Below are positions 1 through 8,846 of a DNA stretch of 64,000 nucleotides, one piece after another. Each line of letters begins with the position of its first letter. The stretch's first letter is position 1. The notes under the pieces are model-generated. The model saw nothing but the letters and a program-made list of their open reading frames with translations, made no database searches and was not told the DNA's origin. The position numbers and the translations under genes were made by a program. Location: positions 161,322 through 225,321 of the forward strand of contig CAVQVT010000005.1 in the NCBI GenBank assembly GCA_963717255.1, given 5' to 3'. The DNA comes from CAIYQJ01 sp963717255 (GTDB lineage Bacteria > Chloroflexota > Limnocylindria > Limnocylindrales > CSP1-4).

Positions 1-2
1 GC

Positions 3-1142
3 TTCTACACCGTCCGCAACAACACGCTGACGGTCTTCGGCGCCGACGGGAACCCGATCCTCGGCTACGACGCCGCGCCGCGTAACCCGCTGATCGGGCG
101 GTGGGTGGTCGACTCGTACGAGACCTCGCCGGGCAGCGTCGCCGCGCCGATCGAGGGGACCACGCTGACCGTCGCCTTCGGGATCGCGTCCGTGGGCGGC
201 AACGCCGGCTGCAACACGTTCAACGGCACGTACGGGACGAACGGCAACGTCGTCCGCATCAGCCAGCTCGCGACGACGATGATGGCGTGCGAGCAGGCGA
301 TCATGGACCAGGAGCAGGCGTTCCTCGCCGCGCTCCAGGGTGCGTCGCGCGTCGAGGCCCGCGGCCTGACGGTGAACCTGACCGACGAGAACGGCGCACT
401 GAAGGTCGCCCTCACGCGGCCCAAGAGCGACGGCGGGACCGAGGCGGCCCCGACGCCCGGCGCGTCGATCGCGCCGGTCCCCACCCCCATGCCGAGCCCG
501 ACGCCCACGCCGAGCCCGACGCCCACGCCGAGCCCGACGCCCACCCCCAGCCCCACACCGACGCCGAGCCCGACGCCCACGCCGAGCCCGACGCCGACAC
601 CCTCGCCCACCCCCAGCCCGACGGTGGCGCCGACGCCGCCGCCGAGCGTGCCTCCGACCCTTCCGCCCACTGCCTCGTGCGACCTGACCGTCGTCGGTGG
701 CCCGAAGGTCGCGGAGCTCGTCTATCCGTCCACGTGGTTCACGCTCGCGTCGCCCGCGGACCTCGCGTGTCGGTACTTCAACCCCACCCCGATCACGGTC
801 CCGGCCGACCCCACCACGCTCGACACGGCGATCATGGCGGACGTCGTGGCGACGCCGTACGCGACCCTGGTCGCAGCGGCGTGGGACCGCACCAACTGGG
901 ACGTCCGCGTCGCACAGCAGGCGGAGCTCAACGGGGTCGCCCTGACATGCATCGGCGGCGTCGCGCTGACCGACGCGTCGGGTTTCCCGGTCGGGCAGGC
1001 CGCCTTCCAGTGCTTCGCCGATGTCGGCACCGCCGGCACGGTCGTCGTCTGGGCGACCGGACCGGAGGATGACCCGGCGCTCCAGGCCGAAGGGGCCGTC
1101 GTGTACCTCATGATGGCGGAGTCGACCTTCTTCCCGCAGTAG
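3..1142 (+). CDS. META-domain secreted protein (5' end outside window)
   Basis: The reading frame is open from the first bases of the window, so the N-terminus is missing. Residues 1 to about 28 look like the tail of one META (HslJ-like) domain. A second META domain runs from about residue 32 (GRWVVDSYE) to 140, with the typical GCNTFNGTY and MACEQ motifs. A Pro/Thr/Ser linker of PTPTPS repeats follows, roughly residues 155 to 220, then a C-terminal domain of about 155 residues with four Cys that I do not recognise. META domains occur in envelope or secreted proteins of unclear biochemical function. The Pro-rich linker is typical of extracytoplasmic proteins. A strong terminator hairpin follows the stop codon. 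The domain call is firm; the role is unknown. Confidence 0.8.
   Translation, partial: FYTVRNNTLTVFGADGNPILGYDAAPRNPLIGRWVVDSYETSPGSVAAPIEGTTLTVAFGIASVGGNAGCNTFNGTYGTNGNVVRISQLATTMMACEQAIMDQEQAFLAALQGASRVEARGLTVNLTDENGALKVALTRPKSDGGTEAAPTPGASIAPVPTPMPSPTPTPSPTPTPSPTPTPSPTPTPSPTPTPSPTPTPSPTPSPTVAPTPPPSVPPTLPPTASCDLTVVGGPKVAELVYPSTWFTLASPADLACRYFNPTPITVPADPTTLDTAIMADVVATPYATLVAAAWDRTNWDVRVAQQAELNGVALTCIGGVALTDASGFPVGQAAFQCFADVGTAGTVVVWATGPEDDPALQAEGAVVYLMMAESTFFPQ
484..617 (+). repeat. Coding tandem repeat, PTPTPS linker
   Basis: Imperfect tandem copies of an 18-base unit (ccgacgcccacgccgagc and variants) encode Pro-Thr-Pro-Ser linker repeats inside the META-domain gene. The array keeps frame, so copy number can change without breaking the protein. 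Confidence 0.85.
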
Positions 1143-1184
1143 GCGGATCCCGGGGCGGGCGACCGCCCCCGGATCGACATCAGG

Positions 1185-1222
1185 CCGAGAGGCCCGGCCC
1201 CCCGTGGGGCCGGGCCTCTCGG
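1185..1222 (+). terminator. Terminator hairpin after META gene
   Basis: Perfect 17-bp inverted repeat (arms 1185-1201 and 1206-1222) with a 4-base loop, 43 bases after the stop codon. No T-run follows, as is common in high-GC genomes. It could also end transcription coming from the right. Confidence 0.75.
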
Positions 1223-1326
1223 CTCTTGCCCGGCCGCCACCTCGCTCGCATCCGGGTCCGCCGCCCGTCCACGGGAAAGGAAGAACCCCGGGCGGGCGGG
1301 CCCGGGGTTCAGGTGGAGGCGTATGG

Positions 1327-1401
1327 TGGTTGCGGGGAAGGGATTCGAACCCTTGACCTTCGGGTTATGAGCCCGACGAGCTGCCGCTGCTCCACCCCGC
1401 G
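1327..1401 (-). tRNA. Initiator tRNA-fMet (CAT)
   Basis: The reverse strand folds into a cloverleaf: acceptor arm CGCGGGG paired with CCCCGCA, anticodon loop CTCATAA, T-loop TTCGAAT, and an encoded CCA end. The C1-A72 mismatch and the three G-C pairs at the base of the anticodon stem are hallmarks of the initiator tRNA. Length is 75 bases including CCA. Confidence 0.95.
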
Positions 1402-1476
1402 AGCGAATGGTACGCCGGGGCGTGTGGAACGGTCAAACCCCGGGGGGCGGGCGCCGGAGAGAGTGGGCCGACGACG

Positions 1477-2292
1477 ATGACGACGATCGAGCGGCGGACC
1501 GACGGACGCGACCTGGCGCGACAGGTCTTCACGGTCGTCGCGTTCGTCGCGACCGTGACCATCAACGGCCTGGCGAACGCGCTGCCGATCAACGGCCTGG
1601 CGACCGGTGAGATCTCGGACCGGTTCCCCGTCCTCGTCGTGCCGGCGGGGTACGTGTTCTCGATCTGGGGCCTCATCTACCTCGGGCTCGCCGCCTTCAC
1701 CCTCTACCAGGCGCTGCCGAGCCGGCGCGCCGACCCGCTCCTCCGCCGCCTCGGCTGGCTACCCGCGCTGACCGGGGCCCTGAACGTCACGTGGATCCTG
1801 CTCTGGCACAACGAGGCGTTCGTGCTGACGGTCCCGGTGATGGTGGCGCTCCTCGCGACGCTCGTCGCCGTCGAGGCGAAGCTCCGCGGCGGCGGCCGGA
1901 CGCACGCGGGCGCGGAGCGCTGGGCGGTCGCGGTGCCGTTCTCCGTCTACGTCGGGTGGATCACCGTCGCGACGATCGCGAACGTCGCCGCGACGCTCGC
2001 CTCCTTCGGGTTCACGGGCTTCGGGATCGATCCGACCATCGTCGCGTCCGCCGTCCTGCTCGTCGGCCTGACGATCGCCGTCTCGATGGTCCTGCGTTTC
2101 CGTGACCCCGCGTACGGGTGCGTGATCGTCTGGGCGTACGCGGGGATCGTCGTGAAGGAGTCGGGCACGCCGCTCGTCCCCGTGGTGGCCGGCGCCTCCG
2201 CCCTCGTCGTCGCCGTCGTGGTGATCGCGGTGGTCGCGGGCCTGGCGCGCGACGGCCCCACGGGCCGGCCCGCGGCGGCCGTCGCGGGCTGA
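1477..2292 (+). CDS. TspO/MBR-like membrane protein
   Basis: A 271-residue, very hydrophobic protein with about seven to eight membrane segments. The segment PAGYVFSIWGLIYLG near residue 54 and the Asn/Trp-rich LNVTWILLWHN near residue 105 resemble the TspO/MBR (tryptophan-rich sensory) family, whose members bind tetrapyrroles or similar ligands. Classical TspO proteins are about 160 residues with five helices, so this is a longer variant or a distant relative. It is encoded alone, convergent with the hydrolase gene to its right. The family call is by motif only and the ligand is unknown. Confidence 0.6.
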   Translation: MTTIERRTDGRDLARQVFTVVAFVATVTINGLANALPINGLATGEISDRFPVLVVPAGYVFSIWGLIYLGLAAFTLYQALPSRRADPLLRRLGWLPALTGALNVTWILLWHNEAFVLTVPVMVALLATLVAVEAKLRGGGRTHAGAERWAVAVPFSVYVGWITVATIANVAATLASFGFTGFGIDPTIVASAVLLVGLTIAVSMVLRFRDPAYGCVIVWAYAGIVVKESGTPLVPVVAGASALVVAVVVIAVVAGLARDGPTGRPAAAVAG

Positions 2293-2306
2293 GGAGCGAG
2301 GAGGGA

Positions 2307-2336
2307 GCCGCCGGGGCGCGATGGTCAGCCGGCGGC
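2307..2336. terminator. Bidirectional terminator between convergent genes
   Basis: Inverted repeat GCCGCCGG/CCGGCGGC (2307-2314 and 2329-2336) lies between the TspO-like gene and the convergent hydrolase. It overlaps the last codons of the hydrolase, whose stop is at 2325-2327. It may serve both genes. Confidence 0.5.
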
Positions 2337-3134
2337 GCGGGCCCGGAGCGCGGAACGCCACACATCGACGGCGCGGGGCCACCAGGCGTCCACGTGGTCC
2401 GCGTCCCCGTACCAGCGGCGCGCGATGACGTTCGAGTGCTCGGCATCGTCGAGCACGATCGCCTCCGCACCCGGCAACAGCGCGGCCGCGAGCGGCACGA
2501 CGCCATCGCCCGGGATCGGCGACCCGGCGGGCGCGTCCACGACGCCGCGGTAGAAGCGGTCGGTCCGGCGCTCCTTCGCGGTCCCGAAAGGCGTGCCGAC
2601 GACGGCGCGCGACGAGACGCACAGGTACCCCACGCGGGGCGCGAAACACGCGCCGGGCACGTGCTCGTTCGCCCATCGCGAGGTCTCGCCCGGCTTCTGC
2701 GCCGACCGGCTCGTCGCGTCGAACATGTGCGGCGTCCCGAGCGTGACGATCGCCCCGATCCGCGACGATCCGTTCATCCGGCGCCCGTGGAACGCGTCGG
2801 GCGACGTGAGGATCCGCGCGACGACGCCGCCCGCGGAATGCCCGATGACCAAGACCGGCGCGCCCGCGCTCTCGGGCGACGCCTCCGATGCGGAGGCGGC
2901 GGCGAGCAGGGTCCGCGCCGCCCGGGTGGCGACGGCGCCCTGGCCGCGGGCGACGGCCAGCACCCAGTCGGGCAGCCAGATCGGCGTGACGACGACCTCG
3001 GGGACGCCGCGCTGGAGCAGGAGTCGGCGGAGGCCGCGATACATCGGCGGCGACGACATGAACCCGCCGATCACCAGGACGGTCGGCTGCACGGTCTCGA
3101 CCCGCTCGCGCCATGCGCTGGTGGTCATGCTCAT
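2325..3134 (-). CDS. Alpha/beta hydrolase, lipase/PGAP1-like
   Basis: A 269-residue cytoplasmic hydrolase. The nucleophile elbow GHSAGG puts the catalytic Ser at residue 100. GDGVVP and EHSN further on supply plausible Asp and His. The early VLVIGGFMSSPPMY, with the region expected to form the oxyanion hole, and the layout resemble triacylglycerol lipase or PGAP1-like esterases. The ATG overlaps the TGA of the upstream MFS gene (ATGA), so the two are probably translationally coupled. The substrate cannot be told; the pairing with an exporter-type MFS protein may mean a shared small-molecule substrate. Confidence 0.75.
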   Translation of the reverse strand: MSMTTSAWRERVETVQPTVLVIGGFMSSPPMYRGLRRLLLQRGVPEVVVTPIWLPDWVLAVARGQGAVATRAARTLLAAASASEASPESAGAPVLVIGHSAGGVVARILTSPDAFHGRRMNGSSRIGAIVTLGTPHMFDATSRSAQKPGETSRWANEHVPGACFAPRVGYLCVSSRAVVGTPFGTAKERRTDRFYRGVVDAPAGSPIPGDGVVPLAAALLPGAEAIVLDDAEHSNVIARRWYGDADHVDAWWPRAVDVWRSALRARAAG

Positions 3135-4504
3135 GCCATCTCCTTCGCGGGATCGGTCGCCGAGGATGGGGTCTCGGCGGATGAGGCCGCCGTCCCGGCG
3201 TCGACCGGCACCTGGATCATGAGGCTCGGGTCCTCGCCGTCGAGCCGGCGACGGCCGATCGCGAGCGCCAGCAGCGTCGTGACCAGCATGATGGCGCCGA
3301 AGACCTGGAAGGGCACGGCCGTGCCGCGCGTCCACAGCTCGCCCGCCACGAGGGAGCTGACGATGAACCCGAGGGTGCCGGCCGCGCCGAAGATGCCCTG
3401 GGCGGTGGAGCTCCGACCGGCCGGGGATCCCCAGCTCACGACCGCGTACAGGGCAGGGCCCAGCAGCGCGAACCCGACGGCCTCCAGGACGACCACCGCC
3501 GTCACGGCGTACGGGTTCCCGACCGCGGGATAGATGAAGGCGGACGCGACGACGCAGGCGCTGCCGACCACGATGAAGCGGAGCCCGCCCAGGCGGTCCA
3601 CCCAACGGCCGGCGAGCGGCGAGAGGAGGATGACCGGGACGCCGAAGATGGCGAAGCTCAGGCCGATGAGGCCGAGGTCCGCGCCGAGCCCCTGCATGAA
3701 GAGGCTCCAGATCACCTCGTACATGCCGGACGAGAAGAACGCCCCGAAGTTGATGACGATCGCGGCCATCAGCATGCGGTTCCAGAGGCTCCGCGGCGGC
3801 AGGTAGACGGTCCGGGTGGGCACGCCGTCGCCGACGATCGGCGGCGGCGTCGCGAGGCCGGGGGCGCCGTCGGCGGGAGGCAGGGCGATCCCGTGCGGGT
3901 CGTGCGTGTGCGCGGGCTCCCGCGCCAGGACCGCGACCGCCACGGCTGCCGCGAGGCCGGCGACGGTCGCGAAGACGAAGGGGAACCACAGTCCCAGCGC
4001 GGCGGCGCCCAGTCCGCCGATGGCCGGTCCGACCATGAAGCCGCCCATCTGCGCCGCGCCGTAGACGCCGAAGGCCTCCCCGTGCCGTTCGTCGTCGGTC
4101 GCGTCCACGATGAACCCGCGGGCCGCCGGGTCGTACATCGCGGCGCCGAGGCCGGCGACGAAGCGTGCGGCGAAGAAGGGCGCCGCGCCGACGAACACGA
4201 GCGGCAGGACCGCGGTCACGGCCGAGATCAGGAGGCCGGCGACCATGAAGGGGACCCGCGCGGACCGATCGGCGACCCAGCCGAAGAAGGGCTCGGCGAG
4301 GAGCCGGGCGGCGGGCCAGGCGGCCACGATGAGGCCGAGCGTGACCGGGTCCACCCCGTTGTCGCTCATGTAGAGCGGCAGGATGGGCACGATCGAGCCG
4401 AAGCCGATCCAGATGATGGCCTCGGCGCCGAGGAGCGGGAGGATCGGCCGCCAGCGGTCGAGGAAGGCCCCGATCCGGCCGCGGCTCGCGAAGGACGTGG
4501 ACAT
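3131..4504 (-). CDS. MFS transporter
   Basis: A 457-residue integral membrane protein with about twelve transmembrane segments and a central cytoplasmic loop near residues 205-235. It has the MFS motif A-like segment GWVADRSARVP after helix 2 and a related GRWVDRLGGLR after helix 8. The overall type matches drug- or metabolite-exporting MFS proteins. The start is the ATG at 4504; a longer upstream frame is Arg/Pro-rich and not credible. It is the first gene of a two-gene unit with the hydrolase and is divergent from the membrane-protein gene at 4615. Confidence 0.85.
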   Translation of the reverse strand: MSTSFASRGRIGAFLDRWRPILPLLGAEAIIWIGFGSIVPILPLYMSDNGVDPVTLGLIVAAWPAARLLAEPFFGWVADRSARVPFMVAGLLISAVTAVLPLVFVGAAPFFAARFVAGLGAAMYDPAARGFIVDATDDERHGEAFGVYGAAQMGGFMVGPAIGGLGAAALGLWFPFVFATVAGLAAAVAVAVLAREPAHTHDPHGIALPPADGAPGLATPPPIVGDGVPTRTVYLPPRSLWNRMLMAAIVINFGAFFSSGMYEVIWSLFMQGLGADLGLIGLSFAIFGVPVILLSPLAGRWVDRLGGLRFIVVGSACVVASAFIYPAVGNPYAVTAVVVLEAVGFALLGPALYAVVSWGSPAGRSSTAQGIFGAAGTLGFIVSSLVAGELWTRGTAVPFQVFGAIMLVTTLLALAIGRRRLDGEDPSLMIQVPVDAGTAASSAETPSSATDPAKEMA

Positions 4505-4614
4505 GGGATCCCGAATGCGGGGGAGAGCCCATCGTACCGCCGCCGACGGCCCCGCGACGATCCGCCGCCCGGCGATCGCCGGGCGGCGGACGGACCCGCG
4601 CGTATCATCCGCGC

Positions 4615-5010
4615 GTGTCCTGGGCCATCCTCGCCGTCGCCCTCGTGGCGTTCGCTCTCGCGCTCGTCCCGACACGCCGGCTCTTCCTCGCCGGATGGCG
4701 GCCCGCACCCCTCGCCGTCTACGTGGGGATCCTCGTCGCGCTCGCCGTCGCCGCCGTCTTTCTCCGCGCCGGGATCCGGGTCGTCGTCCCTCTCCTCCTG
4801 GTGCTCTACGTCCTGCCGTTCGTCGGTGCGCCGGAGGTCGTCGCGCGGACGGTGACGCGGATCGGCGGTGGGCGCCCGCCGCGGGTCGTCGAGGGGCGGG
4901 CCACGCCGGTGCCGGGACCGGTGGAAGGGGGGGACGACGCGGCTGCCGCGGCGCCGGCGGACGACGACGCGGACACGGCCAGCCCGGACGGGACGCTGGA
5001 GCGACCGTGA
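4615..5010 (+). CDS. Small membrane protein, function unknown
   Basis: A 131-residue protein starting with GTG. Three hydrophobic segments (about residues 3-20, 30-50 and 53-72) are followed by an Asp/Ala/Pro-rich, probably disordered tail. I do not recognise the family. The start is placed by a TATCAT box at 4603-4608 that ends six bases before the GTG, with no Shine-Dalgarno sequence, which suggests a leaderless transcript. The stop overlaps the next start (GTGA), so it is co-translated with the S51-like peptidase. Confidence 0.7.
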   Translation: MSWAILAVALVAFALALVPTRRLFLAGWRPAPLAVYVGILVALAVAAVFLRAGIRVVVPLLLVLYVLPFVGAPEVVARTVTRIGGGRPPRVVEGRATPVPGPVEGGDDAAAAAPADDDADTASPDGTLERP

Positions 5011-5783
5011 CCGTCGGGGCGATCGGGCTGCACGGCGGCGGCGAGCTCGTCCGCGGCGACGAGCCGTTCCTCCGCTCGATCCTCCGCTCCGCGCTCAGCG
5101 CCGGGCGGGCGCGGGAGGCCGAGGGCGCTCTCGCCGCGAGCGGACCCCCGACCCTTCGGATCGTCGTCCTGCCCGTCGCCGCCGGCGGCGACCGACCGGA
5201 TCTCGCGGTGGCGCACGCGCGGGCCGCGTTCGCGCGGGTGGCGGCCGACCTGGGACTTGCCGTCGAGGTGGGCGACGTGGCGGTCGTCGACGAGCGAACG
5301 GCCGCCGACCCGGCGTTCGCGGCGGTCATCGCCGGAGCGGACCTCGTCTACCTCCCCGGGGGCGATCCCGGTCGCGCCGCGCGGTCGCTCCACGGCACCG
5401 CGGCCGGACGTGCGCTGCTCGCCGCGAACGCGCGAGGCGCGACGGTCGCGGGCGCCTCGGCCGGGGCGATGGCGCTCTGCGACTGGACGTGGACGCGTCA
5501 CGGCGGGGGTGCGGGGCTCGGGCTCGTCGCGGCGGTCGTCGTCGTCCCGCACGCGGATCGGTTCGCCGACGAGGTCCTGGCAGGCGTACGCGAGCACGCC
5601 GCCGGGGCCCCGGCGACATCGGGCACGCTCGCGCTCGACGAGCGGACCGGCGTCGTCTCGAGGGTGATCACGGGCGCCGGGGTCCTGTGGCGGGTCGCCG
5701 GCCCGGGGCGGGCGGCGTGGCTCGCGCCCGGGGCTCCCGCGATCGTCGCGCGCGACGGGGACGACCTCGTCCTGCCCGGCTGA
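5007..5783 (+). CDS. Type 1 glutamine amidotransferase-like / peptidase S51 protein
   Basis: A 258-residue protein of the S51 (dipeptidase E/cyanophycinase) fold. The start GAIGLHGGGE and the segment LVYLPGGDPGR near residue 113 are typical, and the nucleophile elbow GASAGAMAL puts Ser at residue 151. Family members cleave Asp-X dipeptides or cyanophycin-type substrates, but many relatives are uncharacterised. The GTG start overlaps the stop of the small membrane protein by four bases (GTGA). The frame can be extended far upstream, but that part is antisense to other genes and was rejected. Confidence 0.8.
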   Translation: MTVGAIGLHGGGELVRGDEPFLRSILRSALSAGRAREAEGALAASGPPTLRIVVLPVAAGGDRPDLAVAHARAAFARVAADLGLAVEVGDVAVVDERTAADPAFAAVIAGADLVYLPGGDPGRAARSLHGTAAGRALLAANARGATVAGASAGAMALCDWTWTRHGGGAGLGLVAAVVVVPHADRFADEVLAGVREHAAGAPATSGTLALDERTGVVSRVITGAGVLWRVAGPGRAAWLAPGAPAIVARDGDDLVLPG

Positions 5784-5916
5784 CGGCGGACGGGGCTTAC
5801 CCGCCCCTTACCTTCCTCGGCCGCCGCCCTGACCGGAGCGCCGCATCGTCGTCGGCGTCGGACCGGCACGGCGCCGGCCCCGCTCCCCTCACGGGAGCCT
5901 CACGGGAGGCATGCAC

Positions 5917-6372
5917 ATGCACAGGCACGGCGGCCGCTTCGCCCTCGTCGTCGCGGCGCTGCTCACACTCGGGATCGTCGGGGCCGGGACGGTCCTGGCG
6001 GCACAGCCCGCACCCGCCGCGAAGTCGGCGAAAGCCGGGGCGCTCGAGAAGATCGCGCGCCACATCATCCACGGGACGGTCGTCGTCCAGCGCGCCGACG
6101 GGACGCTGCGGACCCTGCAGATCGACCGAGGCACGATCGCGTCGGTCGGGGGGAGCACCATCACGATCGCCGAGCCCGGCGGCGACCAGACGGTCGGCAC
6201 GGACGCCCGGACCAGGGTGCGCAGGAACGGCGTGAAGAGCGACCTCTCGAAGCTCGTCGTCGGCGACAAGGTCCGCGTCATCAGCGAGGTGACAGGCGGG
6301 TCGGCCGTCGCGGACCTGATCGTCGTGCCGCGCCCGAGACCCACGCCGCTCCCGGCCCGGACGACCCCCTGA
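5917..6372 (+). CDS. Secreted DUF5666-like protein
   Basis: A 151-residue protein with an N-terminal signal peptide (residues 8-30, ending near VLAAQPA). One small beta-rich domain follows (HGTVVVQRADG, RGTIASVGG, TRVRRNG, LVVGDKVRV), which resembles the DUF5666/OB-like repeats of secreted bacterial proteins. The start was chosen at the second ATG (5917) because GGGAGG at 5904-5909 is seven bases upstream; the ATG at 5911 would be almost on top of it. The function is unknown. A strong hairpin terminator follows. Confidence 0.65.
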   Translation: MHRHGGRFALVVAALLTLGIVGAGTVLAAQPAPAAKSAKAGALEKIARHIIHGTVVVQRADGTLRTLQIDRGTIASVGGSTITIAEPGGDQTVGTDARTRVRRNGVKSDLSKLVVGDKVRVISEVTGGSAVADLIVVPRPRPTPLPARTTP

Positions 6373-6416
6373 GGCCCGGGCGGCCGGCCCGCCGGTCGCC
6401 CTCTCCGCGCCCCTCA

Positions 6417-6450
6417 CGGGGCCCGCGCGAAGCCGATCGCGCGGGCCCCG
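6417..6450 (+). terminator. Terminator hairpin
   Basis: Perfect 13-bp inverted repeat (6417-6429 and 6438-6450) with an 8-base loop, downstream of the DUF5666-like gene and just before the promoter of the SpoIID-like gene. Confidence 0.7.
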
Positions 6451-6466
6451 ACGACGTCCGCCGTGG

Positions 6467-6495
6467 TGGACAGACGCACCACCGCCGTGTAACGT
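6467..6495 (+). promoter_or_regulatory. Sigma-70-type promoter for leaderless SpoIID-like gene
   Basis: TGGACA (6467-6472), a 17-base spacer and TAACGT (6490-6495). The ATG begins six bases after the -10 box, so transcription should start at or next to the ATG and the mRNA would be leaderless. Confidence 0.6.
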
Positions 6496-6501
6496 TCACC
6501 C

Positions 6502-8262
6502 ATGCTCCGCCGCCTGGCGGCGGGGATGGTCGTCGCGACGGCACTCTCCGGAGTCGTGTTCGCGACCGGCTCGGCGCTCGTCCCGGCACCGACCCTCGCC
6601 CGTTCCGCCTGCACCGGTTGGACGAGCGAATCCATCCCCCCCGATACGATCCGTGTTCTTCGCACCATCGGACCCGACGCAGGCCGGGTCCAGCAGGTGC
6701 CGTTCCGCCCGTACGTCGAGACGGTCATGGCCGCCGAGTTCGGCGCGGGTGCGCCCGACGCCGCGATGGAGGCGGGCGCGGTCGCGGTGAAGCAGTACGC
6801 CTGGTACCGTGCGATGAACTGGCGGGGCGGCGCCAACTCCGCCGGCTCCTGCTACGACATCGTCGACAACGGCAACGACCAGTGGTACCTGCCGCTGTCC
6901 AAGTCCCCGGCGCAGTCCCACATCGACGCGGTCGCGCGGACCTGGACCCTCTCGATCCGCCGTGGTGGGCGCTTCGTCTCCACCGGCTACTGGGCCGGGT
7001 CCGACGTCGCCTGCGGGACGAACGCCAACGGCGTCCGCCTCATGCAGAAGAGCGCGGCCCGCTGCGCCCGTGAGGGAAGGACCGCCGAGGAGATCCTGCG
7101 CATCTACTACGGCGAGAACATCTCGATCGTCCGACCGGGGTCCAACGACCTCGACGGCGACGGCTACGGCGACGTCCCGGCTCTCGTCACCGGCCCGGAC
7201 GGCAGCGTCACCGCCCGCATGTACGACGGCGCGACGCTGAGCGTCGCCGAGGCCGGCGTGACGTCGACCGGCGAGGCATGGCCGGTCGTGCTGGAGCCGA
7301 GCATCCCGACGCTCCGTGGCACGGGCGACGTGGACGGCGACGGCCGGGCTGATCTCGTCTACGTCCGGCGGGCCGCGAACGGCGGGGCGGAGATCGTGGT
7401 CTCGCGCGTCATGGACGGCGGGCTGAGCAGCGCGGGCTTCCCGGAGGACCCGGAGCAGATCACGAGCGCCATGTTCGCCGCTTCGGCTCGGACCGTCCTG
7501 CAGCCGCCGGCCTCCTGGGGGGCGCCCGGCGCGGTCACGTCGGACGCGGGTGCCGGTGCGCCGATCGCGATGGCGGTCGCGGACTTCACCGGCGACGGCA
7601 AGGCCGACGTCACGCTGGCGTCGGACGACCCGGCGACCGGCGATCTCGCCATCGATGTCCTCGAGTCGAGCGGGGCGGCCTTCACCCGCCCCGTCCGCTG
7701 GTGGACGGGCCCGCACGCGGGCACGCTCGAGGCCGTCCGGGTGGGCGACTTCGACGGCGACGGGCGCGTGGACGTCGCGCTCGTGACGTTCGACGGGGGC
7801 GCGGGAACATCCGACGGGCGCCGCGCCTTCAGCGTGGACGTCCTGCTGGGCGACGGCATGGGCTCGTTCTCCGACCCGCACCTCTGGAGCGACGGCGTGG
7901 CGATGGGCGACGCGTCCACGCGCGAGCTCGCCGGCGACTGGAACCGCGACGGCCGCGAGGACCTCATGCTGCTGACGGCGAACGGCCCTTCGGGCGTCAT
8001 CGCGACGGCGCTGATCTCCGACGGCGCAGCGTTCGACCCGAAGGTGTACAGATCGACCACGAGCGGGTTCCGCCTCGGCGTCGCCAAGCTCACGGTCTCG
8101 GACGTGAACGGCGACGGCCGGTCGGACGTGATCGCCTTCTACGACGCCGGCGCCGGGGAGGGCACGCGCGTCCTCCCGCTCGTCTCGACCGGGACGCGGC
8201 TCGCGTCGCTGCCCGGCACGCTCGACCCGACGCTTCCCTGGGCATCCATCGAGCCGTTCTGA
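6502..8262 (+). CDS. Secreted SpoIID/LytB-domain protein with FG-GAP repeats
   Basis: A 586-residue exported protein with a signal peptide at residues 1-34. Residues 55-215 match the SpoIID/LytB family: PFRPYVETVMAAEFG, then AGAVAVKQYAWYRA, then AEEILRIYYG. In sporulating bacteria SpoIID is a lytic transglycosylase acting on peptidoglycan; non-sporulating relatives also remodel walls. From about residue 215 onward there are Ca-binding-type FG-GAP/VCBS repeats (DLDGDGYGD, DVDGDGRAD, DFTGDGKAD, DFDGDGRVD, DVNGDGRSD), which form beta-propellers. The combination points to a secreted or surface wall-active enzyme. It has its own promoter and no Shine-Dalgarno site. Confidence 0.85.
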   Translation: MLRRLAAGMVVATALSGVVFATGSALVPAPTLARSACTGWTSESIPPDTIRVLRTIGPDAGRVQQVPFRPYVETVMAAEFGAGAPDAAMEAGAVAVKQYAWYRAMNWRGGANSAGSCYDIVDNGNDQWYLPLSKSPAQSHIDAVARTWTLSIRRGGRFVSTGYWAGSDVACGTNANGVRLMQKSAARCAREGRTAEEILRIYYGENISIVRPGSNDLDGDGYGDVPALVTGPDGSVTARMYDGATLSVAEAGVTSTGEAWPVVLEPSIPTLRGTGDVDGDGRADLVYVRRAANGGAEIVVSRVMDGGLSSAGFPEDPEQITSAMFAASARTVLQPPASWGAPGAVTSDAGAGAPIAMAVADFTGDGKADVTLASDDPATGDLAIDVLESSGAAFTRPVRWWTGPHAGTLEAVRVGDFDGDGRVDVALVTFDGGAGTSDGRRAFSVDVLLGDGMGSFSDPHLWSDGVAMGDASTRELAGDWNRDGREDLMLLTANGPSGVIATALISDGAAFDPKVYRSTTSGFRLGVAKLTVSDVNGDGRSDVIAFYDAGAGEGTRVLPLVSTGTRLASLPGTLDPTLPWASIEPF

Positions 8263-8264
8263 CG

Positions 8265-8846
8265 GTGCCCGGGGTCGCCGCGGTCCTCCGTCGCCCCCGT
8301 CGGCACGGGCGAGGCGGGGCGCGACCCGCTCTCCGCGTCGGTGCCGCCGTCATCGTGGCCGCGGGCCTCGCCGCCTGCCAGGGCGCCTCGACGGAGACCA
8401 TCGCCGCCGGCTACTCCGCGCTCGCCTCGGCCGCGAACGCAGCGTCCGCACCCCTGCTGGGGACCCTCGCGTCCACCGAGGACACCGCCGCCCGCGCTCC
8501 GATGCTGCGCGGACTCGCGGACGTGGAGAAGACCTTCGCCGACGGCCTCGCCGCTCTCCCCACCGCCGGCGAGGTGAAGGCGGCGACCGACGAGGTCGTC
8601 CGGCTGGCACGCGAACGGGAGGCGGCGTTCCGTGCCGCCGCGCAGGCGACCGGTGCCGCGCAGGCGGCCGCTCTCGCACCGATCCTCGGCGAGGGTGGAG
8701 AGGCCTTCCATGCCGCGGTCGAGAAGCTCCGCAGGCTCCTCGGGCTTCCGCCCGCGGGGGCGACCCCATCGCCGGCCGGGCCGGGCGGGTCGATCCCCGG
8801 CGGGCCGGCGGGCGCGTCGCGATCCGGCTCCGGGGTGCCGGCATGA
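8265..8846 (+). CDS. Putative lipoprotein, function unknown
   Basis: A 193-residue protein starting with GTG two bases after the preceding stop. A positively charged N-terminus and hydrophobic segment end in the lipobox LAAC, with the lipidated Cys at residue 38. The mature part is Ala-rich and helical (residues 40-165) and ends in a Pro/Gly/Ser-rich tail. It probably forms a helical bundle outside the membrane. I do not recognise the family. It may be co-transcribed with the SpoIID-like gene, and its stop overlaps the HD-domain gene (ATGA). Confidence 0.65.
   Translation: MPGVAAVLRRPRRHGRGGARPALRVGAAVIVAAGLAACQGASTETIAAGYSALASAANAASAPLLGTLASTEDTAARAPMLRGLADVEKTFADGLAALPTAGEVKAATDEVVRLAREREAAFRAAAQATGAAQAAALAPILGEGGEAFHAAVEKLRRLLGLPPAGATPSPAGPGGSIPGGPAGASRSGSGVPA

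Noticed and set aside
484..617. CRISPR-like array
   Set aside because: The repeats are contiguous, in frame and encode a Pro/Thr/Ser linker; there are no unique spacers.
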